Source: Eubacteriales bacterium (GTDB lineage: Bacteria > Bacillota > Clostridia > Lachnospirales > Lachnospiraceae). Taken from it: a stretch of DNA of 64,000 nt. A program made the translations under genes and the position numbers. Numbering within the stretch: the first letter of the stretch is position 1; each line of letters starts with the position of its first letter. This document shows, piece by piece, positions 8,424 to 17,317 of the stretch. The stretch is taken from positions 1-64,000 of the forward strand of contig JAUNSC010000014.1 of NCBI GenBank assembly GCA_030539395.1, written 5' to 3'. Below the pieces are notes generated by a model. It was not told the origin of the DNA. It ran no database searches and saw only the letters and a program-made list of their open reading frames with translations.

Positions 8424-9032
8424 ATGAAAAAGAACTTTGCCTTTTTAGATGAAATGATTCCCGGGATCCGATGGGATGCCAAATATGCCACCTGGGACAA
8501 TTTCACCGGGAAACCGGTAGACGGATACATGGTAAACCGTGTTATGGGAACGAAGGAGCTGGGAGTTGCTTTGCGTAAGGCTCAGAAGATGGCGGAGAAG
8601 CTAGGATATGGTTTGCTCTTATGGGACGGCTATCGCCCCCAGTGCGCAGTGAATTGTTTTCTGAATTGGGCTTCCCAACCGGAAGACAATCTGACGAAAA
8701 AGCGTTACTATCCAAATATCAAAAGGAATGAGATGGTTGCGAAGGGGTATGTGGCCTCACAATCCAGCCACAGCCGTGGAAGTACGGTTGACCTTACAAT
8801 TTTTCATTTGAATAGCGGTATGCTTGTTCCTATGGGTGGAGATTTTGACTTTATGGATGAACGGTCACACCATGCCGCAAGCGGTCTGAGCGAAGAAGAA
8901 TCAAAAAACCGGCAGTGCTTGCGTTATATCATGGAGAGTAGCGGATTTGAAGCCTATCGTTATGAATGGTGGCATTACGTCTTGGCGGACGAGCCATACC
9001 CGGATACATATTTTGATTTTTGCATTGCCTAG
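8424..9032 (+). CDS. vanX: VanX D,D-dipeptidase
   Basis: 202 residues. Zinc ligands are at the canonical VanX positions: His116 and Asp123 in SHSRGSTVDLT, and His184 with catalytic Glu181 in EWWHY; Arg71 in WDGYRPQ is also present. It hydrolyses D-Ala-D-Ala in the cytoplasm so that D-Ala-D-Lac is used instead. It follows vanD by five bases with GGAGG ahead and completes the functional vanHDX set. Confidence 0.95.
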   Translation: MKKNFAFLDEMIPGIRWDAKYATWDNFTGKPVDGYMVNRVMGTKELGVALRKAQKMAEKLGYGLLLWDGYRPQCAVNCFLNWASQPEDNLTKKRYYPNIKRNEMVAKGYVASQSSHSRGSTVDLTIFHLNSGMLVPMGGDFDFMDERSHHAASGLSEEESKNRQCLRYIMESSGFEAYRYEWWHYVLADEPYPDTYFDFCIA

Positions 9033-9171
9033 TGAGAGCCTGAAGAAATGAAAAATGTAAGATTATAAGGACAAGCGGCATGAGGTGCTTTCCCTTTTTA
9101 TAAAGGACCGTAATTTCCTGTATGTTTGTGGGTAAAATTATAGAAAAATGATATACAGGAGGTCTACGATC

Positions 9172-10008
9172 ATGAAACAATTGACAGAAGAAAAAATACA
9201 GGCGTTTGAAGAAAGTCTCTATCTAAATGAAAAATCCAAAGCGACTGTAAGCAAATATCTCCGGACCGTGCGTAAACTGGCGGAGTATTTGCAGGGGAAG
9301 GAACTTACTAAACCCCGTCTTTTGGAATACCGGGAGATACTGCAAAATCAGGTAAAGGCCCAGACAGTCAACGGAACACTGTCGTCTATCAACGCTTTTC
9401 TGGAGTTCTGCGGGTGGCATGACTGCAAGATAAAACTCTTAAAGGTACAGAGGAAAGCGTTTCTGGATGAGACGCGGGAACTGTCTGAAGCGGAATACAA
9501 ACAGCTTTTGGCGGCAGCTCAAGCCAAAGGAAATGAGCGGTTGTATCTGGTCATGCTGACCATTTGCGGTACAGGCATTAGGGTCAGCGAGCTGCAGCAT
9601 ATTACGGTGGAGGCGGCTCAAACCGGACGGGCGGAAATTTGCATGAAAGGAAAAAACCGCACTGTTCTTCTGCAAAAGGAATTGCGTGTCAGGTTGTTGA
9701 AATACGCAAAAGAGCTGGGTATAGACGAGGGCCACATTTTTCGCACCAGAAGTGGAAAGCCCTTGGATCGGACAAACATCTGCCATGATATGAAAAAGCT
9801 CTGTGCCAGCGCCAAAGTGGATCCCCGTAAGGTTTTTCCTCACAACCTGCGGCATTTGTTCGCCCGCAGCTTTTACGCCATTGAGAAGAACCTGGCACAT
9901 TTGGCGGACATCCTCGGCCACAGCCGTATTGAAACTACGCGAATCTATGTGGCGGCCAGCGCTACAGCTCACGAGCGGATCTTGAATAAAATGAAGCTCA
10001 TTTTATAA
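9172..10008 (+). CDS. intD: IntD-like tyrosine recombinase
   Basis: 278 residues with an N-terminal SAM-like core-binding domain (about residues 1-85) and a C-terminal tyrosine recombinase domain. Catalytic residues are visible: Arg in GTGIRVSELQ, HNLRH, then LGHSRIETTRIYVA with the second His and the Tyr nucleophile. A recombinase gene (intD) downstream of vanX is a feature of VanD clusters. It is short and lacks an arm-binding domain, like XerC/D or cassette recombinases. ATG 9172 has a full AGGAGG eight bases upstream. An inverted-repeat element begins five bases after its stop. Confidence 0.88.
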   Translation: MKQLTEEKIQAFEESLYLNEKSKATVSKYLRTVRKLAEYLQGKELTKPRLLEYREILQNQVKAQTVNGTLSSINAFLEFCGWHDCKIKLLKVQRKAFLDETRELSEAEYKQLLAAAQAKGNERLYLVMLTICGTGIRVSELQHITVEAAQTGRAEICMKGKNRTVLLQKELRVRLLKYAKELGIDEGHIFRTRSGKPLDRTNICHDMKKLCASAKVDPRKVFPHNLRHLFARSFYAIEKNLAHLADILGHSRIETTRIYVAASATAHERILNKMKLIL

Positions 10009-10012
10009 AAAA

Positions 10013-10321
10013 ACCACAGACTAACTCATCTGTGGTAAACATTATCACACCTGTATCGTGAAGCACGTTACAAGCATTTATAGTATAGCGTAAAATCCCC
10101 ATATTTTCAAGTGATACATAGCAAAAGTAAGGGGAAAATCCCACATAAAACGATATTTGTGCATGACGAGAAAGCCTGCATCTGCTGTTTTATTTGCAGG
10201 CTTTCTTGTTGTGGCCAAGTGAGGCGATTTGCGGACAAAGCAAGTCGCCTTTTTCCTTTTTCTTACTAAATCTACCGACTGCGGCCATACCCAATTTACC
10301 ACAGATGAGTTAGTCTGTGGT
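10013..10321. repeat. 309-bp element bounded by 27-bp perfect inverted repeats
   Basis: The two 27-bp ends (10013-10039 and 10295-10321) are exact reverse complements. Each end is also a hairpin: ACCACAGA and TCTGTGGT around an 8-base loop. Inside are two more strong hairpins: a perfect 11-bp stem (10170-10180 with 10195-10205) and a stem at 10222-10232 with 10240-10250 followed by a T run. I see no convincing gene. It may be a MITE, a structured RNA, or a recombination site for the adjacent recombinase; the left end could also terminate intD transcription. Confidence 0.7.
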
Positions 10322-10379
10322 ATCGAGCCGCATGTTTAAAGAAGGCGAGTCGGAAAATTGTATGGCAAGGAGGTGAGTT

Positions 10380-10658
10380 ATGAATGGAATGAAAACTGGC
10401 ACGATAGGGCTGCTGGATATTTTGGCGGCCAAAAGCGGATGTATGTATCTGTCTGATCTGGCGAAAACGGGAACAAATATGATCATGCCTCACCACCTGC
10501 ATGAAATCAATGCGCAGGAATTTAGCCTGCGGGAATGGGAGGATGCGGTTTCCTATTTGACCGGACAGAGTCAATCCTTCACAGCACCAGAACAAGCGAA
10601 GCAATATTTAGTTGGGTGCATGCTGAATCAATTTGCAGAAAACCATGAAAAGAAGTGA
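10380..10658 (+). CDS. Hypothetical protein of 92 residues
   Basis: I do not recognise a family. It is a soluble, slightly acidic protein with no signal peptide or membrane segment. An AAGGAGG ribosome site precedes the ATG by about seven bases, so translation is likely. The stop overlaps the region just before the surface protein start (six bases between them), so the two are probably co-transcribed and perhaps functionally linked. Sequence features such as MPHHLHEINAQEFSLREWEDAV suggest an alpha-helical fold but no function can be assigned. Confidence 0.7.
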   Translation: MNGMKTGTIGLLDILAAKSGCMYLSDLAKTGTNMIMPHHLHEINAQEFSLREWEDAVSYLTGQSQSFTAPEQAKQYLVGCMLNQFAENHEKK

Positions 10659-10663
10659 AGATT

Positions 10664-13600
10664 ATGAAACAAACAAAAAAGAGCAGACTGCTGGCTATTT
10701 TGCTGTCGGCCGCTATGCTGCTGAGTATGCTCCCCACTGTGGCATTTGCAGAAGAAACCGAGAGTATACCAGCGGAGCAATGCACTGTCACCGAAGGCTG
10801 CACGCTGGAGGATGGGCATGAAGGAGCGTGCGCCGTTGCAGAACCCGAAACGGAACCTACTGCAGAGCTGGAAACGGAACCTATTGCAGAACCTACGGAA
10901 AAGCCGCCTGCGGATCCAACGGAAACGCTTACGACAGCTCATAATGAGACAGATGAAATGACAGAGCCCATAAGTGCGGATGACGTTCTGCTGTCGGCAG
11001 AACTCGCTACCTCTGGTTCCTGCGGCGCTACGGAAAGCGATAATGTTTCTTGGGCGCTGACCGTGAATAATAGTAACAACGAGGATCCCACCTATACGCT
11101 CACCATTTCTGGCACCGGTGCCATGGCAGATTATGCTGAGGCAGGAACAGCACCATGGTGTACTGCTTTACCGGAATATCAGTCCAAAATCACAGAAATC
11201 ATAATCGGTAAAGACATTACGATTGTGGGCTCGAATGCTTTTGTATGGTGTAGCGGAGTGAAAACCGTCACCTTTGAAAGCGAAAGCAGACTGGAGCAGA
11301 TTAAAAACCAAGCTTTCCATAGTCTGAATCAGCTGAGCAGCATTGAGTTTCCTGCTTCCTTAACTGAAATTGGGCAAGGGGCGTTTTATAAGTGTGAGAG
11401 TCTTGTAACCGTAACCTTCCAGAAGCCAGAAAGTCTCTTGACAATCGGATCATCAGCATTTGGCGACTGCACTTCCCTGCAGTATTTCAATAATCCTGAG
11501 CAATCTGCGACACATGAAATAATACCTGTGTCTGTTACTGAAATCGGACAAAAGGCATTTCAAAACTGCAGTGCAATGATTGGCCAAGTTACGATTCCCG
11601 CTGAGATAGAAACTCTGAGTGGAACTTTCTGGAACTGCGCCATTTCCAAGGTCACCTTTGAAAGTGGCTCTCACTTAAAGAAGATTACGGATAATGCGTT
11701 CAGCAGCTGCAAAATTACAGAAGTGACCCTGCCGGAGGGGTTGGAGGAAATCGGCCCCAATGCTTTTTATGACGTGCATCTTACATCCATTCAAATCCCT
11801 GCGTCCGTGACCTCGATTGGGGATAATGCTTTTCTGCAGAAAACCGGCAGTCATACTTTTTCGAGCGTGACTTTTGCTGAAGGCAGCGCACTCAAAAGTA
11901 TTGGGTCAAATGTGTTTGGCAGGACTGGCGCCCTCGCGAATATTAAATCCATTGCACTGCCCGAAGGCCTGGAGACAATCTCAGCGACCGCATTCCAGCA
12001 GTCCGGAATTGAGTCTATCACCGTTCCTTCTACAGTGACCAGCATTGGTAATAATGCTTTTTATCTAGCCTGTAAAAATGCTATCAACCTCTCGGCGGTT
12101 TCAGAGACAGCTTCTATCGCGGGTTGCACTCAAAATGTCACACGCGGCTGTATGATCTATCTTCCTTCTGAAACGGTCAAAAATAATCTGAGCTATAGCG
12201 GATCATATGAACCAGTTTATTTGATCACAAACGGTGGTATCGTATCTCATACTGAATTTAAAGAAAAGACACTTGTTGATCCGGTTAGGGAAGGATTTAC
12301 CTTCGGCGGCTGGTATGAATCTTCTTCTTTTACTGGCAGTGCCGTTAACTCTGTGGAAAACGGTAAAACCTATTATGCAAAATGGAACTACAGCATCGCT
12401 TTTGATGCCAATGGCGGTTCCGGCTCTATGTCCGCACAACAGGTCACAGAAGGAGATTCACAGGCGAGCCTGTCACAAAATACCTTTACCAGAACTGGCT
12501 ATACATTTTCCTCCTGGAACACAGCGGCGGACGGCAGCGGAACGACTTATGAAAGTACGGCTTTAGCTTCCAGTGTTTATAATGGCACAACATTGTATGC
12601 CCAATGGAAGCCCAATACCTACACCATCAGTTTTGACGCTAAAGATGGCCAAGGCACTATGAGCTCAATTACAGCCACCTATGACAAGCCTGCTATTTTA
12701 CCCTCTTGTACATATTCTAAGTCGGAATATAGCTTTGCAGGCTGGACAACTAGTGAGGACGGAGCGAGTGTACAATACTCTGACTGCGATCAATTGAAGA
12801 ATCTAATCGCTGAGAATAATGGGACTGTTACATTGTATGCCGTTTGGACAACCAAAGGGGTCTTGAATCCCGATGTAAATGTCCAGACTAAGACCTACAA
12901 CGGTCAGACCCAGAGTTTTACTGTGGACAATGGATTTACCGTTACCTACGAGCAGAATGGGGTAGCTGTGGACTCCCCTGCAAATGCAGGAAGCTATGAC
13001 GTGACGGTGGTCAAGACGGAGACTGATAACACCGCCGCCTATCATCACAAAATTTATGGTGGTCTTGTGATTCAACCTGCGGCTGTAACCATCACTGCAG
13101 AGGATCAGAGAATATGCGTGGGCGGCGTACTGCCTTCATTTACTTACACCGTTTCCGGTCTTGTGAATAGTGACAGTCTGATGACGGAGCCCATGGTTGC
13201 CTGCGTAGATGCGGATGCAAATACGGCTGGCAGTTATACCATTGTGGCCAGTGGTGCGTCTGCCGGAGACAATTACGAGATTACATTTAAGTCTGGAACC
13301 CTGGTCGTACAGCACATGCTGGGAAGGGTGGAAGGCAGGGAATCCACCTGCACAGAAAAAGGATATGAATCCTATTGGAAATGTAGTGTCTGCGATAAGC
13401 TGTTCTCGGATGAAAACGGTACAACTGAGATTGAGAAGCCGGCAGAGGTTGAGGCCAAGGGCCATGCCTGGGGCGAATGGGAAACCGTGACTTCCCCTAA
13501 CTGCACGGATAAGGGCAGCCAGAAGCGTACCTGTTCCGTGTGCAATGTTGTGGAGACAAAAGACGTTGAACCCAACGGCCATGATTGGAATGAGAAATAT

Positions 13601-14491
13601 ACCGTAGATAAGCAGCCCACCACTACCGAAGACGGCAGCAAATCCATTCATTGCAAGAGCTGTAATGTGGTAAAGGACAGCACAGTAATTCCCGCTATCG
13701 GCCAGCAGCCTGCGGAAGTGAATCCAGAGGGCGCTCTTTCCAACAGAACACTTGTGGTAAGTGAGGCAACAAGTACGGACAAACAGTCCCTGACGGATGC
13801 TGTTAAGAACCAATACAAGGACAAATTCAGCGGCAAAGAACTCTGGATGCTGGATATCAACCTTATAGATACCTCTGTCTGGGAAAAGGTTCACGATGAG
13901 ACTGTGACTTTCACCTTAGGCTATCCTGCAGGTATTACCGATGACAATTACCAGAATTATGACTTTGTAGTTCTGCATCAGAAAGCCGACGGTTCTATGG
14001 AACTGAGTAACTTTGTGGCAACGGCACACGGTCTGAAGATTACCTCCACCCTCAGTCCTTTTGCTATTGGCTACAGCGAGAGGCATACCCACAGCTATGG
14101 CGATTGGAAATCTGATGCAAATGGTCACTGGCATGAGTGTGATTGCGGAAGTAAAGCAGATGAAGGGGTACATACCTTTTCGTGGATCATTGACAAAGAA
14201 GCAACCGCTGCCCAAAAGGGAAGCAAGCATGAGGAATGCACCGTTTGCCATTACAAGAAAGCGGCTGTAGAGATCCCCGCACTCGGCGGAAACACGGACA
14301 ATCCCAGCAAGCCGAACGGAGGCAGTTCGCAGACGGGCAATCCCAGCAAGCCGAGCGGTGGCAGTCCACAGACGGGAGATAACAGTAATGTAACACTCTG
14401 GATTTCAGTGATGGTGGTTTCCCTGATCTGCCTGTTTGCGGTGCTTCTGGTGATGAAAAAGAAAACCTATCGAAGAAAATGGGAGAAATGA
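10664..14491 (+). CDS. BspA-like LRR cell-wall protein with SPQTG sorting signal
   Basis: 1275 residues, secreted and probably wall-anchored. Order: signal peptide (LLAILLSAAMLLSMLPTVAF), a Pro/Glu/Thr-rich linker, BspA-type LRR_5 repeats (about 130-500; motif AFxxCxxLxxITIPxxVTxIG), three InlB/Listeria-Bacteroides-type repeats (about 520-730, ending xxLYAxW), two MBG-like beta domains (about 735-885), CxxC-bearing repeats ending in GHxW (about 890-1010), a later H/C segment, then SPQTG near 1234-1238, a hydrophobic helix and a Lys/Arg tail. SPxTG resembles the (S/P)PxTG signal of clostridial class B sortases, and such a sortase is encoded at 28632. A role in adhesion or host interaction is inferred. 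ATG 10664 fits the weak upstream GAAG; GTG at 10655 is an alternative. Confidence 0.88.
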   Translation: MKQTKKSRLLAILLSAAMLLSMLPTVAFAEETESIPAEQCTVTEGCTLEDGHEGACAVAEPETEPTAELETEPIAEPTEKPPADPTETLTTAHNETDEMTEPISADDVLLSAELATSGSCGATESDNVSWALTVNNSNNEDPTYTLTISGTGAMADYAEAGTAPWCTALPEYQSKITEIIIGKDITIVGSNAFVWCSGVKTVTFESESRLEQIKNQAFHSLNQLSSIEFPASLTEIGQGAFYKCESLVTVTFQKPESLLTIGSSAFGDCTSLQYFNNPEQSATHEIIPVSVTEIGQKAFQNCSAMIGQVTIPAEIETLSGTFWNCAISKVTFESGSHLKKITDNAFSSCKITEVTLPEGLEEIGPNAFYDVHLTSIQIPASVTSIGDNAFLQKTGSHTFSSVTFAEGSALKSIGSNVFGRTGALANIKSIALPEGLETISATAFQQSGIESITVPSTVTSIGNNAFYLACKNAINLSAVSETASIAGCTQNVTRGCMIYLPSETVKNNLSYSGSYEPVYLITNGGIVSHTEFKEKTLVDPVREGFTFGGWYESSSFTGSAVNSVENGKTYYAKWNYSIAFDANGGSGSMSAQQVTEGDSQASLSQNTFTRTGYTFSSWNTAADGSGTTYESTALASSVYNGTTLYAQWKPNTYTISFDAKDGQGTMSSITATYDKPAILPSCTYSKSEYSFAGWTTSEDGASVQYSDCDQLKNLIAENNGTVTLYAVWTTKGVLNPDVNVQTKTYNGQTQSFTVDNGFTVTYEQNGVAVDSPANAGSYDVTVVKTETDNTAAYHHKIYGGLVIQPAAVTITAEDQRICVGGVLPSFTYTVSGLVNSDSLMTEPMVACVDADANTAGSYTIVASGASAGDNYEITFKSGTLVVQHMLGRVEGRESTCTEKGYESYWKCSVCDKLFSDENGTTEIEKPAEVEAKGHAWGEWETVTSPNCTDKGSQKRTCSVCNVVETKDVEPNGHDWNEKYTVDKQPTTTEDGSKSIHCKSCNVVKDSTVIPAIGQQPAEVNPEGALSNRTLVVSEATSTDKQSLTDAVKNQYKDKFSGKELWMLDINLIDTSVWEKVHDETVTFTLGYPAGITDDNYQNYDFVVLHQKADGSMELSNFVATAHGLKITSTLSPFAIGYSERHTHSYGDWKSDANGHWHECDCGSKADEGVHTFSWIIDKEATAAQKGSKHEECTVCHYKKAAVEIPALGGNTDNPSKPNGGSSQTGNPSKPSGGSPQTGDNSNVTLWISVMVVSLICLFAVLLVMKKKTYRRKWEK

Positions 14492-14501
14492 TTTAATGTA
14501 C

Positions 14502-14535
14502 AGCGGTGCGTGGGGATGATCCCGCACCGCTTTTC
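14502..14535 (+). terminator. Terminator of the surface protein gene
   Basis: AGCGGTGCG (14502-14510) pairs with CGCACCGCT (14523-14531), with an additional inner GGG/CCC pairing, followed by TTTT. Confidence 0.85.
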
Positions 14536-14591
14536 TAATGAAACGCATGGTGTTCCATAAATAGGACGGCTCTGTTTGTTGTTATAGAAAC

Positions 14592-14621
14592 TTGACATTT
14601 GATGTCTTATTTCTGTAAAAT
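14592..14621 (+). promoter_or_regulatory. Sigma-A promoter of the WYL regulator
   Basis: TTGACA (14592-14597), 18-bp spacer, TAAAAT (14616-14621), about 20 bases before the start codon. Confidence 0.65.
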
Positions 14622-14641
14622 TGACAGAGGAGGTGCCTTGA

Positions 14642-15553
14642 ATGAAAAGCAACAGAATGTTCGGTATATTATGTATTTTATTGGAGCGGGAAAAAATAAC
14701 GGCACAGGCGCTGGCGGAGTATTTTGAGGTCTCTGTGCGCACGATCCATAGGGATTTGTTGGATTTGTCCAGTGCAGGGTTCCCAGTGACTACACAGCAG
14801 GGCATTGGCGGCGGCATATCTTTGCTGCCAAACTTTAAATACAGCAAATCAATCCTGAATAAGGAGGACATAGATTTAATTGTGTCTGGCATACAGGGGT
14901 TTGCAAGCATTGATGAAAGTTCAAAAATAAAGACGCTGCTTGCGAAGCTGCGCCTTGGACAGGAAGATAAGCTGCTGCTGGAGAATGATATCATCATTGA
15001 TTTCACATCCTGGAACCATAAGAATACGACCATTGAAAAAATCAAAATCATCCGTTCTGCGATTGCCTCCCGGCGCCTGTTGGAACTGGAGTATTACAGC
15101 AGCAATGGATACTCCAAAAGAACCGTGGAACCCTATAAGCTCATTTTTAAGGAAGAATACTGGTATCTTTTCGCCTACTGCACACAAAGGCAGGATTTCC
15201 GTGTTTTTAAGCTTAACAGAATATCGAAGCTGTTGCTTTGCGAGCAGATCTATACGGAACGGACAGATTATGACATTCCGGTATTGCAGAGCGCATTTTC
15301 AAATGGCGTGGGGCAATTGGTTACAGTCAGAATGGATAAATCCTATGAGTTTCTGGCGATTGATTTCTTTGGTCAGAGCAATATCCGGGAAGAAAATAAT
15401 TCTCTTTACATTTCCTTTTATACGGAATACCCGGAGTGGATCGTAAGCACTTTTGCAAGCTTGGGGGATAAAGCGGAAATTATAGAGCCAAAGACGCTGC
15501 GGGACGATATAAAGGCATTTTTAGAGCAGGCCAGAAAACAATATGAAAAATGA
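14642..15553 (+). CDS. YafY-type transcriptional regulator with WYL domain
   Basis: 303 residues. The N-terminus is a DeoR-like helix-turn-helix (LEREKITAQALAEYFEVS, then RTIHRDLLDLSSAG). The centre is a WYL sensor domain (about residues 135-215) with YSKRTVEPYKLIF and EEYWYLFAYC, followed by a WCX extension. WYL proteins often sense nucleotides or nucleic acids and regulate stress or mobile-element genes. It stands alone between two terminators, with its own promoter. GAGGTG ribosome site upstream. The target is unknown. Confidence 0.85.
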   Translation: MKSNRMFGILCILLEREKITAQALAEYFEVSVRTIHRDLLDLSSAGFPVTTQQGIGGGISLLPNFKYSKSILNKEDIDLIVSGIQGFASIDESSKIKTLLAKLRLGQEDKLLLENDIIIDFTSWNHKNTTIEKIKIIRSAIASRRLLELEYYSSNGYSKRTVEPYKLIFKEEYWYLFAYCTQRQDFRVFKLNRISKLLLCEQIYTERTDYDIPVLQSAFSNGVGQLVTVRMDKSYEFLAIDFFGQSNIREENNSLYISFYTEYPEWIVSTFASLGDKAEIIEPKTLRDDIKAFLEQARKQYEK

Positions 15554-15575
15554 GAACCAGCGATTCTCATTTTTC
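15545..15575. terminator. Bidirectional-looking hairpin after the WYL gene
   Basis: A perfect 12-bp stem, GAAAAATGAGAA (15545-15556) with TTCTCATTTTTC (15564-15575). The arm supplies a T run on either strand. It overlaps the WYL stop codon. Confidence 0.75.
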
Positions 15576-15619
15576 AATGATAGGGAATGCTTTGCACAGA
15601 TCGGTTCATAAAAATCCTC

Positions 15620-15678
15620 TTGACAAGTGAACGAGCGTTTACTATAATATCAAAGAGATGAGGTGAACGATTGTTTAC
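15620..15678 (+). promoter_or_regulatory. Sigma-A promoter with two TetR-type operators
   Basis: TTGACA (15620-15625), 17-bp spacer, TATAAT (15643-15648). A 16-bp imperfect palindrome GTGAACGAGCGTTTAC (15627-15642) fills the spacer. A near-identical copy, GTGAACGATTGTTTAC, lies at 15663-15678, 36 bp downstream, near the start codon. Both probably bind the TetR protein encoded next, giving autorepression. Confidence 0.7.
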
Positions 15679-15697
15679 ATTGTGGGAGGTGCATAGA

Positions 15698-16339
15698 ATG
15701 ACTGATACAAAGGAAAAAATATTGGCCGTTGCATTGCAATTATTTGCAAAAGACGGATATGAGGCAGTTTCCGTCAGTAAAATAGCAGAAAAATTGGGAA
15801 TTACGAAAGGGGCACTGTATAAGCACTATGAAAACAAGAAGGATATTTTCAACAGTATTGTCGCGCGTATGTCACAATCGGATCATGAAATAGCACGAAA
15901 ATATGGTGTGCCAGAAAATGTGTTTGATTGTGCACCGGAACAATATGAGAAAATCGGATTGGAAAATCTAAAAAATTTTGCCGTTTCACAATACCGGTTT
16001 TGGACTTCAGATGAATTCGCCGCTGATTATCGTAAGATGCTCACTTTAGAGCAGTATCGTAATCCAGAATTAAACAAGTTGTATCAGGATAGCCTTGTGC
16101 GTGGGCCTGTTCTTTATTTACAAGATATTTTTCGTGAGATGATTAGATGTGGTGTGTTAAAGGAGAATGACCCATACCAACTTGCAATAGAATTTTTCTC
16201 CCCGATTTTTTTACTTATCAATATATCGGATGAAAATGAATCTTATGGGGATATTGAAAAACGGCTAATAAAGCATATTGATTTCTTTATAGAATCTCAC
16301 ACAAAGGAAAGGGAAAACAAAAATGAAATACATTCGTAG
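15698..16339 (+). CDS. TetR-family transcriptional regulator
   Basis: 213 residues. The N-terminal helix-turn-helix is typical: FAKDGYEAVSVSKIAEKLGI then TKGALYKHYENKKDIF. The C-terminal ligand domain is not assignable to a known inducer. ATG 15698 has GGGAGG eight bases before it. The gene overlaps the downstream methyltransferase by 17 bases, so both are one operon under the operator-bearing promoter just upstream. The regulator probably controls the methyltransferase in response to a small toxic molecule; that is inference. Confidence 0.88.
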   Translation: MTDTKEKILAVALQLFAKDGYEAVSVSKIAEKLGITKGALYKHYENKKDIFNSIVARMSQSDHEIARKYGVPENVFDCAPEQYEKIGLENLKNFAVSQYRFWTSDEFAADYRKMLTLEQYRNPELNKLYQDSLVRGPVLYLQDIFREMIRCGVLKENDPYQLAIEFFSPIFLLINISDENESYGDIEKRLIKHIDFFIESHTKERENKNEIHS

Positions 16340-17039
16340 TCAAACATATAACATTCCTGAATTACAGGCTAAAATTATGGGGCCAAATCCGGTCAAACTG
16401 GAGGAGGAACTTTTACTTCATTGCAAAATCCCCCAAAACTCCATAGTATGTGATCTTGGCAGCGGTCAGGGGCTGACTTCCCTCTTTCTTGTAAAAGAGT
16501 ATGGGTTTACTGTGTATGCCACGGATTTGTGGAGCGATCCGGAAGATAATCGAAAATTCTTTTGCAAAATGGGGCTGTCCGATGAGCAGATTATTCCGGT
16601 TAAGGCAGATGCCACGGCACTTCCTTTTGAAGAGGAATTTTTCGATGCAATCATTAGCACGGATTCCTATAATTATTTTGGGCGAGATCCTAAATTCCTT
16701 GACGATAAATTGCTCCCATATCTTAAACATGGTGGCTATATTTATATTGCCATTCCCGGAATGAAAAAAGATTGTCATAATAATCTGCCACCAGAGCTAC
16801 TTCTCTCATGGACGCCGGATCAGCTTGATTATATGCACGATATAATGTATTGGGAAAATATTATCCGCCACTGCAAAGGGGCCAGGGTAATTTCTATTCA
16901 TGAGATGGAAAGCAATGAGGAAGTATGGAACGACTGGCTAAAACAAGAAAACGAGTATGCAATCAGTGACCGTAAAGCTATGGAGGCTGGAGGAGGTAAA
17001 TATTTGAATTTTATTTCTATTGTTCTTCAAAGATTATAG
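16323..17039 (+). CDS. Class I SAM-dependent methyltransferase
   Basis: 238 residues. Motif I of the Rossmann methyltransferase fold is clear (VCDLGSGQGLTSLFL, about residues 43-57), followed by an acidic residue ending strand 2 (YATDLW) and a motif resembling DAIISTDSYNYFG. The substrate is unknown; small-molecule methylation is as likely as anything else. It begins inside the end of the tetR-like gene, indicating translational coupling. The family resembles UbiE/MerR-associated clostridial methyltransferases, but I cannot name a close characterised relative. Confidence 0.82.
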   Translation: MKYIRSQTYNIPELQAKIMGPNPVKLEEELLLHCKIPQNSIVCDLGSGQGLTSLFLVKEYGFTVYATDLWSDPEDNRKFFCKMGLSDEQIIPVKADATALPFEEEFFDAIISTDSYNYFGRDPKFLDDKLLPYLKHGGYIYIAIPGMKKDCHNNLPPELLLSWTPDQLDYMHDIMYWENIIRHCKGARVISIHEMESNEEVWNDWLKQENEYAISDRKAMEAGGGKYLNFISIVLQRL

Positions 17040-17220
17040 CAATAAAATCAAGCGACGGCCGAGTTTGATTATGAAGAAGCCGGATGCTGCCTTGATACTT
17101 CACCGGGAAGAGTTATGTGCTTTTTTATGATCCGGGACAGTATTTTAAGTATATAAGGCCGGTGCGAAAAGGGTAGGGGCATAAAATCCGGGTAAGGCGT
17201 CATTGCACAAAAAAGACATA

Positions 17221-17246
17221 AAATATGACAGACTGTTGTCATATTT
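17221..17246. promoter_or_regulatory. Perfect 10-bp palindromic site
   Basis: AAATATGACA (17221-17230) and TGTCATATTT (17237-17246) around a 6-base centre, about 60 bp upstream of the winged-helix gene. It is probably an operator. The rest of 17040-17270 shows no gene. Confidence 0.45.
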
Positions 17247-17292
17247 ATGGTTTATCATAGATTGCTGAAGGATGGAGGGTTGTAAAAGAAAC

Positions 17293-17317
17293 GGAGGTGA
17301 TACCATTGGGAAATTAG
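17293..17317 (+). promoter_or_regulatory. Candidate start-proximal -1 frameshift site, copy B
   Basis: GGAGG (17293-17297) is spaced eight bases from TTG GGA AAT TAG (17306-17317). Spacing, slippery heptamer and stop are identical to copy A at 2686-2710; only the first base of the start codon differs (TTG against ATG). Confidence 0.45.

Noticed and set aside
10078..10302. 74-codon minus-strand frame inside the inverted-repeat element
   Set aside because: It runs through both internal hairpins and has no ribosome site or protein-like composition.
13136..13894. 252-codon minus-strand frame inside the surface protein gene
   Set aside because: Antisense to a repeat-rich gene with strong protein evidence; no ribosome site or domain.
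17305..17307. ATT as the real start codon of winged-helix paralogue B
   Set aside because: ATT starts are extremely rare and paralogue A has TAT at the same place, so it cannot be the shared solution.
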